Below are positions 54,059 to 64,000 of a stretch of DNA of 64,000 nt, in pieces (the stretch's first letter is position 1; each line of letters begins with the position of its first letter). Under the pieces are notes generated by a model. The model was not told the DNA's origin. It did not search any database and saw nothing but the letters and a program-made list of their open reading frames with translations. Both the position numbers and the translations under genes were made by a program. Source of the stretch: Cyclaneusma minus (lineage: Eukaryota > Ascomycota > Leotiomycetes > Marthamycetales > Marthamycetaceae); NCBI GenBank assembly GCA_037179335.1, contig JAKZHN010000003.1:682001-746000 (forward strand), read 5' to 3'.

Positions 54059-56519
54059 CTGATCAGCACCCCAACGCATTGCTCAATGTGATTCAGAAGA
54101 GGCAGAACTGTCTGCAAGCAGCTATTGCGCTTGCAGGCCGCGACCCTGTACCCGTCCTGTGCTAACAGCCCATCAGAACTTCAGACGCAACTGCGCAGTC
54201 ACATTCTGCTGTGTTGCTCAGTTCCTGATCTGAAAATCGAGTACCCAGGGAATTCAGCAGCTGAGAATTGGCCAGTTCTGAACCAAGTCCTGAACTTCTG
54301 GGCCACGTTCAGCAGCGGCTTCCTGCGTCCATCACGCGGAACAACTGCCGCGCAACTGTCAGTCGGATTCAACACAGCAAGATCAGCTCCAGTTCCTGCT
54401 CCTAGAGTCTGAGCTTCAGCTGTGACCTTGCTGTAGTGATTCCAGGATCAGCAGTGAAATTGGCATGCTTCCAAGCCACGATATCACTGCTCCCGATTCC
54501 TGTACCGGCGCAGCTCCATCCTCCTCGAACGATTAGTTTCGCCCTCGAGATCGTTCCGCAAAAACGACATCGGTCTTTCACTTCCGCCCTTCGCCAGGCG
54601 CAGCGCAACAGCCAAGCTCTCTTCCGCAACAGCAGCAGCAGTCTTTCCAGAATCAGAATCGAGGATTCCAGCAACAGCAATATCAAGGCTACCCTCCTGC
54701 TAGTTGCTCTTTGGCTGAATATCCCTCTGCTGGCTAGCCCCCCCGCCCCCCCCCCAAAAGCAGTGCTCCGCGAGACTGGTTGAGGCTTGATTGGTTGAGG
54801 CTTGATATCAACTTGTAGACCGGCCGTATTGAGTAATCCGTATAGTGAAGTAAAACCGAATGACTTGCAGCGTGAGATGACGTACTGGTGGATCTGGAGG
54901 TCGGTTTCTGCGAACGTAGAGATGCGGAGATGAATTGGAGCAGCCGTGAACAAAGGCCGTCAGCATTCGGAAGTCAAGGAGCAGAGGAAACTCAAAGTTC
55001 GAGGTGGACGATATTGCAAGACAAGGAGTCAGTGTGTGTGTGAGCAATGTTGATTGATTGAGTCTAAGCTATGTATGAACTTCTTCGTCAACAAAGAGTC
55101 GGAAGTGAGCTTCTCTTGGCTCTCCAACTTGCGCAATCGCAAGCTGGAGGTTCGTAGAGGACACCAACGGACAGGTGGAAGCTCGGGGTCCCCCAAAAAA
55201 GTGGTTCCCACACAGCCATTGAACTTTCGGCGCATCCAGCACGGCAGCCACGCTGGAGCTTACTTTCCCAAACACGCCCAACGGGAGCGGTGATGGGCAG
55301 AGATCCTCATAATAGGATTAACGTATTATGGCCTGACTCACTCTGTGGGCTGTGCTTCAAGGGAGAGAAGGAGGGTCAGGGTTCGCGCTGTTTTTATGCG
55401 TAGAGTGCTCCGCTAAGCGCCGTGGGTCGCTTAGCGCCAGAAGGTGGGTAAATTGTTTGCTATCAAATTTTGCTGTGGAACAAACATATTGCGGCGCGCC
55501 GGTGCCTTGAGTGAAGTTGTCAAATGCGATGGACCCGAGACCGTTTGCGAGCCCGGCTCCAGGTTCGGGGATGGAACTTCTCACCCGACGAGCAGACAGT
55601 TCAACAACTCGCCAGAAAGAGGGCTTCCCACATCTTACAGTGGAGAAGGGTCACGCGGGCAGCACGTGGCGTTGTCGTCCACGCTCGCAGGTCTTCCCTT
55701 GAATCCATCCATCCATCCACTCAGCGGCACTTCGTCTTGGTGTCCTATTTCTTCGGCCTTCTGGCATGCGTGGTCTTTAAGGTCTTCACGCTTATTGCGT
55801 CGTATCTTACATATATTCGATAATTCGACCGGGCGTGAGGACCAAGATATCCTGTTGCCATATTCAGCATATGTTTTTGATATTGGCTCGGCCTTTCTTC
55901 AACTTGAAATGTGCCTGAGTCAATATCATGACCTACTACTACTAATTAGGGGTATACTTTGTTCCATCCCTTTCCACAGACACGACACAGTCAACAGCCC
56001 TGGAACCTCGTTGGGACGGCCTGAAAGCAGATGGTAGAAGTTCATAACTTGAGACTTTCAAGTGACAAGTCAAGAAAAACAGTTCGGTCCATTGAACATA
56101 ATCGGACCCCTAGTCGTGGCTGGGAATTCGCGATCAAAACGAGCAGAGAGGTTGATGTCGTTGAGGATATTACTAATGACAGTCACGTGATCACGTGAAG
56201 TCTTGGCGTGGAGAACAGAGCCGAGCGATGACAGCATTGCGCGAGACTCCAGTCACGTTCTTTCTCGACGACAACCCAGACAAAGACGCTCGACATCGCC
56301 ATGACTGTGCGACCTGACGATTCCCCATGTTGAGGAACCCGCCATCTCGACAGCCTAGAGCCGTCGCCATTCGCCCTCGATCAACCCCGACAGTCGCATG
56401 AGGTCATGACTCCCATTCCTCGACTCTTTCGGCCGTTTCTCTATCCCATCGACTCCTCCACACTATCCCGATCCATTCTCTGCCGATAATCACGAGCTCA
56501 AACCCTCAAATCATCCAGA
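54059..56519. other. intergenic with uncertain open frames; RAD2 upstream region
   Basis: Nothing here can be called a gene with confidence. A Gln-rich plus-strand stretch (about 54555-54736, PQQQQQSFQNQNRGFQQQQY) resembles part of a retrotransposon gag or another low-complexity protein. The plus-strand frame 55524-55823 would encode 99 residues ending in one membrane helix (FVLVSYFFGLLACVVFKVFT), unrecognised. The block 54100-54430 is rich in CAGTTCCTG/CTGAACT words. The last few hundred bases before 56520 should hold the RAD2 promoter (a TCACGTGATCACGTGA palindrome at 56183-56198). Confidence 0.3.
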
Positions 56520-59500
56520 ATGGGTGTCCCCGGCCTCTGGCAGATCGTCGCTCCCACCGCGCGTCCGACCCCGCTCCCCACCCTCAACCGCACCCGCCTC
56601 GCCGTCGACGCCTCCATCTGGATCTACCAATTTCTCAAAGCCGTGCGCGACAAGGAAGGCAATGCGCTGCGCAACTCGCACATCGTAGGCTTCTTCCGGC
56701 GCATCTGCAAACTGCTGTTCTTCGGAATCAAGCCTGTGTTTGTGTTTGATGGCGGTGCGCCGGCGCTGAAAAGGCAAACGGTTAGGAAGAGGAAGGAGAG
56801 GAGAGAGGGCAAACGCGAGGATGCGGTGAGGACGGCGGGGAAATTGTTGGCGGTGCAGATGCAGAGAAGAGGCGAAGAGGAGAATGAGAGGAGGAAGAGG
56901 GAGAGGGAGGTTAGGGGCGCTGTGGATGTGCGGAATGAGGTCGCGGATGGGCAGGGTGAGGAGGTGCTGCCGAGTGCGGAGAATATGGTTTATGCGGATG
57001 AGATTGGCATGTCGGCGCAAGAACGACAAGCTACGCGCAAATTCAAGAAGAGCGATGCATATCATCTTCCGGATTTGAATGTCAGTCTGGAGGAGATGGG
57101 ACGCCCTGATGATCCAAGAATTATGGGTGCAGAGGAGTTGGAGGAGTATGCGAGGCAGTTTAATAGCGGCGAGGAAATCAATTTATACGACTTCAGCAAG
57201 ATCGATTTTGACGGCGAGTTCTTCCAGAGTCTACCGGCGGTTGATCGATACAATATCCTGAATGCGGCGAGATTACGAAGTCGGCTGCGGATGGGTCTTA
57301 GCAAAGAACAGCTGGAGAAAATGTTCCCAAACCGCATGGATTTCAGCAGATTTCAAATCGAACGAGTCACAGAGCGAAACATGTTGACTCAAAGATTAAT
57401 GAATTTGAACGGGATGAATGATGGCCTACTTGGAGCGTCAACTGGTGGAAGGATCGCCGGTGACAGGCAGAGGGAGTATGTACTGGTCAAAAATGATGGC
57501 GTGGAGGGTGGTTATGCCCTCGGTGTTGTTAGCACGGATAGGGAGCAGGGAGAAAGACACAAGCCTATCGATATTGATGCTATGCACCAGGCTCGAGATC
57601 GGAATACGGCGGATGCTTCTGAAGAGGAAGACGAGTTTGAGGATGTGCCTGTCGAAGGGTTGAACCGGTTACCGAGACCAGATCAGTCGAAGCTCAACAA
57701 TATCGCCAGTGATTTTACAGAGCAGAGACAGAAGCTGTATGCTTCGCGACGAAGTAACAATGCTCCGGTCGCAAGAGCGCCATTAGAAGATCCAGAGCCC
57801 TCTTTTGTTGATGAAGACCCGGACTCCATTTTCATGCCCAAGGCCAAGGACCCAGCCCAATCTGCGGGCGCTGTGGATGACGAACAAGTCTACGACAACG
57901 ATGACGAGGATCTCGCTCGTGCCATCGCCATGTCTCTAGAAACCCAACACGGTGTACAACCCGAATCGGAAGATGAAGATCTCAATTTCGAAGATGTATC
58001 TATGCCTCAGTACGAGCAGAGAGTGGTGGAACAGCCCAAGCCTCTTACCTCCTCGAGCGGGAAGATGATTGCACACATTGTGAATAATCGAGCCAATGCC
58101 GCTGTGCCGAAAAGAGTGGAGAAGGACGATAGTAGTGACAGTGATGATGAATTGAAAGCTGCGCTAGCTGCATCGAGAAAACTGCAAGCTGAGAAGAAAA
58201 GGTCACAGCCAGCACCTTTCGCACCTAATATCAAGAACCCATGGGACGGACCGCTACCCTTCGAAAGACTTGAGTTGAAGGGATCCATCTTCGGAAAGAG
58301 GACAGCTAAATCTACGGAAAATAAGGGGAAGGGAAAGGAGAAGGAGACGGAGGGAGGACCTGCTCAAATCGGCGACACGGAAGAAGATCTCGAGGGAGGT
58401 TTCACTAAGGAGAACGAAGAAGAGGCTTCTAGGCCGCTTCCTCCTTGGCTTCTCGGCGGCCGAGATATTCGCGATGATGTCGAACAGCAACGAGCATTTG
58501 ATCAGGAGGTTAATGCCGAGGATAGGGAGAGAGCTCGCCAGGAGGAGTTTGTCTTCCAGAAAAATCATGGGGTCATTGATATCGAGTCTTCGGATGATGG
58601 GAGTGATGTGGAGGTGCTCGAGCAACCTCCATCAAAGAAATTCAAGAAGACGATAGACCTCACGGAAGAAACCACTGAGCCATCTAGCAACACGCGCGAG
58701 AGTTCGAAAGAGCCAGAGGTCCAGACTGCTGGTAGTCTGGCGGAAGACACCAGAGCAGATCCGCCTGTATCGGAAATACCTCAAAATCCACAACCCACAC
58801 AACCCATCACGACACCTGAAGAAAAGGATGAGGGGGCGCCCGAGTCTGAAGAGGAATTTGTGGAATGGTCAGATAGTGATCATGGAGACCTGGAGAAATC
58901 CAGGCAGGCAGATCCCAAGCACCCTGCCGGTGGAGTAGTACAGCCGGCCCCTTCAGCTCCAAAGTCCCCTTCCCCTGTCTTCGAAGATGTCGACATGCCA
59001 GAGGCAAGCAAAGGCGCCGAGGCAGAAACTCCAGGAATCGAGGTCAACTCCGTAGATCGAGCTAAGAGCCCATCCCCAGTTTTTGAGGATGTCGATATGC
59101 CCGATGCTGCAGCTCAATTCCCCGCCTCTCTACCACCACCTGCCCCCAAAGACAACCTGCCCACTGCCCAAGCAGCAGATGGCGGCATCTTCTCCGACGC
59201 CGACTTCGACGACTTCAGCGACCCAGAGGACGAAGAACTCTTCGCCCAACTGGCCAACGAAGTCGAAGAACATGCCCGTTTTGCCTCAGAGCTAAACAAC
59301 AAACCCGAGCAGCAAAACGCCGTAGACTACGAACGCGAACTCAAAGCCCTCCGCAACCAGCAAAAGAAAGACCGCCGCGACGCCGACGAAGTAACCCAAA
59401 TCATGGTCACCGAAGTACAAGCCCTGCTCTCCCTCTTCGGCCTCCCCTACATCACCGCGCCGATGGAAGCCGAAGCACAATGTGCCGAACTCGTGAAACT

Positions 59501-60581
59501 TGGCCTCGTCGACGGCATCGTTACCGACGATTCCGATATTTTTCTCTTCGGCGGCACCAGAGTGTACAAGAACATGTTCAATTCGAACAAGTTTGTTGAA
59601 TGCTACTTGCTGGCTGATTTGGAGAAGGAACTTTCGCTGAGTCGAGAAAGTCTTATTAGTGTCGCGCACTTACTGGGCTCGGATTATACAGAGGGATTGC
59701 CAGGTGTCGGTCCCGTGGCCGCCATGGAGATCTTGAGCGAATTTCCTGATCCCGAAAAAGGGCTGGAGGAGTTTGCGGAGTGGTGGCAGGATGTACAGTC
59801 CCGAGGACGGCCGAAAGATGCAGATAAAGCGAATCCCTTCCGCCGAAAGTTTCGCAAAAGCCAAGGCACGAAATTATTCTTCCCGCCTGATTTTCCCAAC
59901 AAGCAAGTCACGGAAGCTTACTTGAAGCCCGAAGTTGATGCGTCTCCTGAGGCTTTCCAATGGGGCGTTCCGGATCTCGATAAACTCAGGCAGTTCTTGA
60001 TGAGTACGATTGGGTGGACGCAGGAACGCACGGATGAGGTGCTGGTTCCGGTTATCAGGGATATGAATAGGAGGGCGACGGAGGGAACGCAGAGTAATAT
60101 TACCAGGTATTTTACGGGTGGCGTGGGAGTCGGTGCTAGAGCGGTTGATGAGACGTTTGCGAGGGAGACGGGGATGAAGGGGAGTAAGAGGATGAGGGAG
60201 GCGGTGGGGAAGCTGAAGGCTAAGAAGAGTGTTGGGTTGGCGGGGCAGAGCAATTTTGGGGAACATGCCAAGCAGTGGGCGGAGAAGAATGAGTTGAGTG
60301 TTGAGAAGCAGGAGGAGGCGGCTAAGCGTAAGAAGGGGAAGGGGAAGAGGGCAACCAAGGGGAAGGGGAAGGGGAAGGGGAAGGGGAAGGGGAAGGCGGT
60401 TGCTATTGCTGATGATGCTGACGATGATAATGATAATGCGGCGAATGGGAATGATGGTGAGGAGGGTACTGCCGCTGACGCGGATCATGATGGGGATGGC
60501 AGCGAAGAGGAATATAGGGAACCAGCCCCGACGAAAGGAAAAGGCAAGGCGAAACGGAAAAGGGGGAAGGCTACGGCATAG
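56520..60581 (+). CDS. RAD2: DNA repair endonuclease RAD2 (XPG)
   Basis: A single exon of 1353 residues. Rad2/XPG is the structure-specific nuclease that makes the 3' incision in nucleotide excision repair and associates with TFIIH. The XPG N domain starts MGVPGLWQIV with catalytic Asp 30 (LAVDASIWIYQF) and Asp 77 (VFVFDGGAPA). A long acidic spacer follows, as expected for Rad2. The XPG I domain at about 965-1060 has MEAEAQCAELVKLGLVDGIV, TDDSDIFLFG and the helix-hairpin-helix GSDYTEGLPGVGPVAAMEIL. A PCNA-binding box QSNITRYF lies near residue 1191. The tail is basic low complexity (KGKGKGKGKGK, about 1275-1300). Within the spacer the motif KSPSPVFEDVDMPE/D occurs twice, a probable TFIIH-binding acidic element. 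No lesion seen. This is housekeeping and probably marks the right edge of the cluster. Confidence 0.97.
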   Translation: MGVPGLWQIVAPTARPTPLPTLNRTRLAVDASIWIYQFLKAVRDKEGNALRNSHIVGFFRRICKLLFFGIKPVFVFDGGAPALKRQTVRKRKERREGKREDAVRTAGKLLAVQMQRRGEEENERRKREREVRGAVDVRNEVADGQGEEVLPSAENMVYADEIGMSAQERQATRKFKKSDAYHLPDLNVSLEEMGRPDDPRIMGAEELEEYARQFNSGEEINLYDFSKIDFDGEFFQSLPAVDRYNILNAARLRSRLRMGLSKEQLEKMFPNRMDFSRFQIERVTERNMLTQRLMNLNGMNDGLLGASTGGRIAGDRQREYVLVKNDGVEGGYALGVVSTDREQGERHKPIDIDAMHQARDRNTADASEEEDEFEDVPVEGLNRLPRPDQSKLNNIASDFTEQRQKLYASRRSNNAPVARAPLEDPEPSFVDEDPDSIFMPKAKDPAQSAGAVDDEQVYDNDDEDLARAIAMSLETQHGVQPESEDEDLNFEDVSMPQYEQRVVEQPKPLTSSSGKMIAHIVNNRANAAVPKRVEKDDSSDSDDELKAALAASRKLQAEKKRSQPAPFAPNIKNPWDGPLPFERLELKGSIFGKRTAKSTENKGKGKEKETEGGPAQIGDTEEDLEGGFTKENEEEASRPLPPWLLGGRDIRDDVEQQRAFDQEVNAEDRERARQEEFVFQKNHGVIDIESSDDGSDVEVLEQPPSKKFKKTIDLTEETTEPSSNTRESSKEPEVQTAGSLAEDTRADPPVSEIPQNPQPTQPITTPEEKDEGAPESEEEFVEWSDSDHGDLEKSRQADPKHPAGGVVQPAPSAPKSPSPVFEDVDMPEASKGAEAETPGIEVNSVDRAKSPSPVFEDVDMPDAAAQFPASLPPPAPKDNLPTAQAADGGIFSDADFDDFSDPEDEELFAQLANEVEEHARFASELNNKPEQQNAVDYERELKALRNQQKKDRRDADEVTQIMVTEVQALLSLFGLPYITAPMEAEAQCAELVKLGLVDGIVTDDSDIFLFGGTRVYKNMFNSNKFVECYLLADLEKELSLSRESLISVAHLLGSDYTEGLPGVGPVAAMEILSEFPDPEKGLEEFAEWWQDVQSRGRPKDADKANPFRRKFRKSQGTKLFFPPDFPNKQVTEAYLKPEVDASPEAFQWGVPDLDKLRQFLMSTIGWTQERTDEVLVPVIRDMNRRATEGTQSNITRYFTGGVGVGARAVDETFARETGMKGSKRMREAVGKLKAKKSVGLAGQSNFGEHAKQWAEKNELSVEKQEEAAKRKKGKGKRATKGKGKGKGKGKGKAVAIADDADDDNDNAANGNDGEEGTAADADHDGDGSEEEYREPAPTKGKGKAKRKRGKATA

Positions 60582-60671
60582 ACTAGATTTGGTCTTCGGT
60601 GTTGTTGCAGATGAGATCTAGCACAAGCACCTACGTCCCTCAACAGATCTCCGGGCCCTCCTGTACAACTA

Positions 60672-61409
60672 GCGAGAGGGAAGAATGCGAAGACGAAGTC
60701 GACGGCCGTATACCAAGCTACAAGTGTAAGTTAACGCTTGAACTAAGTAATAATCTGTCACAATAGGTACTTACCGGAGCAGAAGACTGCCTTGTTCGAA
60801 AGTACCGACTTATCCCAACATTCTGTTGTTGCCTGCAGGGCGAGGTTCCAAATCGCTGAGGTTTCTTGCATTGGAAAAAGGTGATGAAGACAGTGACAAA
60901 TCACAACCGTTAGAGCAATCAAGATCCACAAGAACCACCTACGCCAGCTCGAAGTTCGCTTCGGTAACAGTCGCATGAAGAGTAGACCAATTGCAACTTT
61001 GCCGAAGGTTTCAGAGATACTAATGAGAGCCTCTCCAAGTGTGCTGGTAAGTAGCCCGAGCTGTATCTGGTCCAGAGTCAGGTAGTATTTATGTCGATAT
61101 ATTCCTTGATCTGCTGCGTATGCGACCATGCCAGCAATTCCCACGAAGATCACCTAGATGAATTAGTACTTTGCCCAAGCAAGTTTCAGAGAAGGAGTCG
61201 TACAGCGGCCATGAAAGAACAAAAGTCTCTTCGAGACCAAGTTGATGCTCTCTCCATCGGAACACAATCCGGAAGAAAGACGTCAAGAAGGCCACGATGG
61301 ACAAACTAAGGTACAAAGCCGCTAGTGAAGGTCCGAGATTGACATTTCCATCCGCTGGGGGTGTGCCTGCTGTAGAAGATATGATGGAGATCAGAATTTG
61401 GAGTCGCAA
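60672..61409 (-). pseudogene. truncated Pth11-like rhodopsin-domain gene
   Basis: Reading minus, the pieces are LGPSLAALYLSLSIVAFLTS, then FFRIVFRWREHQLGLEETFV, VIFVGIAGMVAYAADQGIYR, GKVAIGLLFMRLLPKRTSSW, FLWILIALTVVICHCLHHLF and, after a proper intron (about 60720-60772), AWYTAVDFVFAFFPLA. These are the first five or so helices of a rhodopsin-domain protein. There is no ATG for the first exon (an in-frame stop precedes a TTG). The splice at about 61147-61211 (GTACGA donor, TACTAAT branch, CTAG acceptor) is one base out of phase. The chain loses homology right after FFPLA, about 90 bases from the RAD2 stop codon. A decayed remnant. Confidence 0.75.
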
Positions 61410-61744
61410 AACTCAAAATGAAGGGACCAAGGAAAAGAGTGGTGCCCAAATGGACGCCCGGGTTTTGGAGAACAAAAGCTGAGGAAACTTCCTCCAGAAA
61501 GATCGGCGAAACGCCGCAAGTCAGCCTTGGAGTTGGGGGCCATAATGCTTGCTGCGGCCTGCCGTGCGATTACGGGATTAATGCTTGTTGGCCATGCACG
61601 CAGATCTTTTCCCGAATTCGACGTGATTTGCGTACCAACATGCATAGGGCGGATTTGCTCCACATATACTAACGCTGCAAACAGAGATTGTTGTGTGAGA
61701 ATGCATGTTTTAAAATTTCTGCCCAAAATTTTCTCTACAAAATC
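61410..61744. other. intergenic, upstream of the FAD monooxygenase
   Basis: No gene seen. The monooxygenase frame is open back to 61688, but the conserved start lies at 61745. This spacer would hold its promoter. Confidence 0.4.
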
Positions 61745-63070
61745 ATGGCGTCCGACAACTTGAATGTTGCGATCATAGGGGCAGGCCTGTCTGGCCTTGC
61801 TCTGGCGCTGGCACTCCATCAACAATCCATCCAATGCACCATCTACGAGTCCCGCGATGCACCGTTGAACGTGGGCGGTGGGCTGATGTTAGTTCCAAAT
61901 GGCCTGAAAGTCCTAGACAAATTGGGCATCTCAGATTCTCTGCGGAAGAGAGGCTGGAGTTTTGATCGCATCTACTTCCAAAATGCCCTCAACAACCAAA
62001 TCGTCGAGACGATCGAATACGGCAACCTGGAGCGCTATGGAGTTCACGCCCTCCGAGTTTATCGCTATATCGTTCTTGAAGAGCTTCTGGCTGCCGTGAA
62101 GGAAAAGTCTATCCCGATCCACTTCAACCGCAGATTCGACCACGTTGTATCCGAGACCGAAAACGATGTGACTTTCCAGTTCCAAGACGGCTCGACCGAA
62201 ACTGCATCTCTCCTCATAGGAGCTGACGGCATCCGCTCAGCCGTGCGCCGCTACATTGCCCCGGACGTCAAGCCTGTCTTTGGATCGATGGCGGCGATCG
62301 TTGCCGCTGTTCCCACAGCACAACTCGAACTACCGGAGAAAGACCTCAAGGATATGAACGACCCGACCAACACACATCCAATTCCTTCCGCTATTGTGGT
62401 TCCTCGCCTCGGCGCCATGGTCTTTGCACCCCAGACGTACAACGGGGACGAAGTCATGATCACCGTGCAGCGTCCTATGGCCGAAGCTCCTGGAGGCAAC
62501 TGGTCCGCGATCGACGCCGACAAGGAGTATCTCAAGTCTCTCTTCCGCCAGAACGTCGAACGCTTCCCTCCAATTGTGCAGAACGCCGTCCGTGACATCC
62601 CGGACGATAAGCTGATCCTCTGGGCCTTCTATCAAATCCCGCGCCTGGAGCGCTGGACATCGGCAAAGAGACCAGGAGGCTTCGGACGTGTGATTATTGT
62701 TGGTGACAGCGCGCATGCAATCCCACCTAGCTCGGGCCAGGGTGTAAACCAAGCTTTCGAGGATGTCTACATGGTTGCCCGCGTACTCGGAAGATTGTTG
62801 GCCTCTGAGAAGAGTCCGGGCAACAATGATCTGGAGCAAGCGCTATTCTCCTGGCAAGAATTCCGCCAAGCTCGTGTGGACCGCGTGCTTGAGCTGAACA
62901 GACAGATGGATTTGAGGAGAATGCCCAAGGCCCCCGGCGCTGCAGAGGATAACAAGGAAGAGCTCATGGATATGGGCGTTATGTTTGATTGGTTGTTTAA
63001 TATAGACTTTGAGGGCGGGGTGGGCCAATGTTTGAAAGAGGTGACTGGGAGTACGCGAACCGGTCTCTAG
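61745..63070 (+). CDS. FAD-dependent monooxygenase (salicylate-hydroxylase-like)
   Basis: An intronless frame of 441 residues starting MASDNLNVAIIGAGLSGLAL. Group A flavin monooxygenase motifs are all present: the Rossmann GxGxxG (IIGAGLSG, residues 10-17), the middle motif LLIGADGIRSAVR, and the FAD ribityl motif VIIVGDSAHAIPPSSGQGVN followed by QAFEDVYM. These enzymes hydroxylate aromatic or polyketide substrates with NAD(P)H and oxygen; salicylate hydroxylase is the typical annotation. An in-frame Met 19 codons upstream (61688 region) is less likely to be used. It is 450 bp from the rhodopsin pseudogene and beyond RAD2, so membership of the decayed cluster is uncertain. It may be a lone catabolic gene. 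Confidence 0.93.
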   Translation: MASDNLNVAIIGAGLSGLALALALHQQSIQCTIYESRDAPLNVGGGLMLVPNGLKVLDKLGISDSLRKRGWSFDRIYFQNALNNQIVETIEYGNLERYGVHALRVYRYIVLEELLAAVKEKSIPIHFNRRFDHVVSETENDVTFQFQDGSTETASLLIGADGIRSAVRRYIAPDVKPVFGSMAAIVAAVPTAQLELPEKDLKDMNDPTNTHPIPSAIVVPRLGAMVFAPQTYNGDEVMITVQRPMAEAPGGNWSAIDADKEYLKSLFRQNVERFPPIVQNAVRDIPDDKLILWAFYQIPRLERWTSAKRPGGFGRVIIVGDSAHAIPPSSGQGVNQAFEDVYMVARVLGRLLASEKSPGNNDLEQALFSWQEFRQARVDRVLELNRQMDLRRMPKAPGAAEDNKEELMDMGVMFDWLFNIDFEGGVGQCLKEVTGSTRTGL

Positions 63071-63927
63071 AGGTGTATACAAGCTTTTCTGGCTTACAAA
63101 TGCTCGAATCAGCGTGATGAGTTGTACCTTCTACTTTGCTAGCTAGTCTCAGTAAGTTTTTTGCCATCGATCCAGGGTATGAATGGACGATAAAGTGTTT
63201 GAGGAGTCAATTCCCGCATCTACCAAAATCTGGAAGGCTGAGCGGTTATGTGACTTTCACCCAGAATCTAAACGCCGGAGTCGCCCACTGCTCTCTTTCA
63301 TGCAGACCTACTCATCATGCATCTCACGGCGAATTTGTCTTTAGGCCCGAGCCCTCGGCGTGGGTCGTATGCATGAACTTGACAAAGTTGGTACGTGATG
63401 CCCCAGATATATTCAGCATGGTAATACCTTAACTGAAAAGCAATGTACTCAAGCGCTCAAAATCAGGAACTAACTCCGAGCCCTGAACATGTTACACGTG
63501 AATTATTAATTGCTCAAGTTAAGCCAATCAACATTGGGGTTGTGACGACTAACGAGTCGACGACCATGATATGATTCTATTCTTAGACTCAGCCAACTTC
63601 AACTTCCTGATATTGGATGTTGGTGAGAGTCTGCCTGGAGTTCTGCAGAGAGATATTGATCATCTCAACTTGAAATCCACGCTGATAACAGTATAACTAA
63701 GTCGCAAGTAACCATTTTTTTCTCCACGGATGTCGAGTTTATTCAAAACAAATTAACAATTCGTTCCGTCAATATGTTAGGTATCCTTCCCTTTACCAGC
63801 GCGTGATTCTCAACAGAATTCCTTGTATCCAAATACGTCACCCTTCTCCAAAAATCCAGAAAAAATCTCCTAACCTTCTACAACAATCAATCCCCCAAAG
63901 ACCAAATTCTACGAAATTCTCTTCTTC
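63071..63927. other. intergenic
   Basis: No gene seen. The last few hundred bases probably contain the 3' UTR of the minus-strand gene that enters at the window end. Confidence 0.4.
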
Positions 63928-64000
63928 CTAGCCCTGAGCTCTGCTCAACTTCTCTCCCTCGCCTGCCGAGGCAAGGGCCTTCTTCCAGCATCCATCATCG
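63928..64000 (-). CDS. C-terminus of a gene running off the window
   Basis: Reading minus from the window edge, the frame gives DDGCWKKALASAGEGEKLSR then AQG and a TAG at 63928-63930. It has coding-like composition, but only 23 residues are visible, so no family can be named. Confidence 0.4.
   Translation of the reverse strand, partial: DDGCWKKALASAGEGEKLSRAQG

Noticed and set aside
56511..57065. Minus-strand open frame over the RAD2 start
   Set aside because: Antisense shadow of the XPG N domain.

Overview
The window is nuclear DNA of a filamentous ascomycete (Pezizomycotina). The evidence is short GT-AG introns with fungal branch points, a full-length eisosome gene PIL1, a dispersed single 5S rRNA gene, an EZH2-type KMT6, Pth11-like rhodopsin-domain proteins, a 2EXR protein, secondary-metabolism enzymes and an AT-rich block of the kind left by repeat-induced point mutation (RIP). 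Leotiomycetes (Helotiales-like) is my best guess for class, but it is only a guess.

Layout. Bases 1-5150 are a very AT-rich, gene-free isochore holding decayed repeats. From 5.2 to 8.4 kb lie gene fragments and a Ty3/gypsy integrase remnant. From 8.4 to 20.6 kb is a housekeeping block: KMT6 (minus), PIL1 (plus), a hypothetical gene (minus), a divergent pair NAA38-like/DUF423, and a 2EXR protein. A repeat-rich boundary at 20.9-21.6 kb follows.

From about 21.5 to 53.4 kb is what looks like a biosynthetic gene cluster in decay: a broken ABCC transporter, a secreted amidohydrolase (ACMSD/decarboxylase-like), a P450, a sulfotransferase-like enzyme, a stand-alone class I terpene cyclase domain, a heme-thiolate peroxygenase, an O-methyltransferase, a rhodopsin-domain membrane protein, a secreted FAD oxidase, a DUF7924 protein, a second P450 and the wreck of a highly reducing polyketide synthase. 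Several members carry lesions. The ABC and PKS genes have many. The first P450 has one extra base just before its heme motif, and the peroxygenase has one extra base mid-gene. A 282-bp transposon (MITE) with 43-bp inverted ends and a perfect 9-bp target duplication sits on the last codon of the terpene cyclase.

From 53.4 to 56.5 kb there are only fragments. RAD2/XPG (56.5-60.6 kb) is intact. A truncated rhodopsin-domain pseudogene abuts its 3' end, then comes an intact salicylate-hydroxylase-like FAD monooxygenase. The last 73 bases hold the C-terminus of a minus-strand gene.

If functional, the cluster core would be: terpene cyclase makes a hydrocarbon, P450s/peroxygenase/FAD oxidase oxidise it, methyl- and sulfotransferase-like enzymes decorate it, and the ABC pump exports it. 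The lesions suggest the pathway is lost or being lost in this strain. All splice models are my own reading and have not been tested against RNA.
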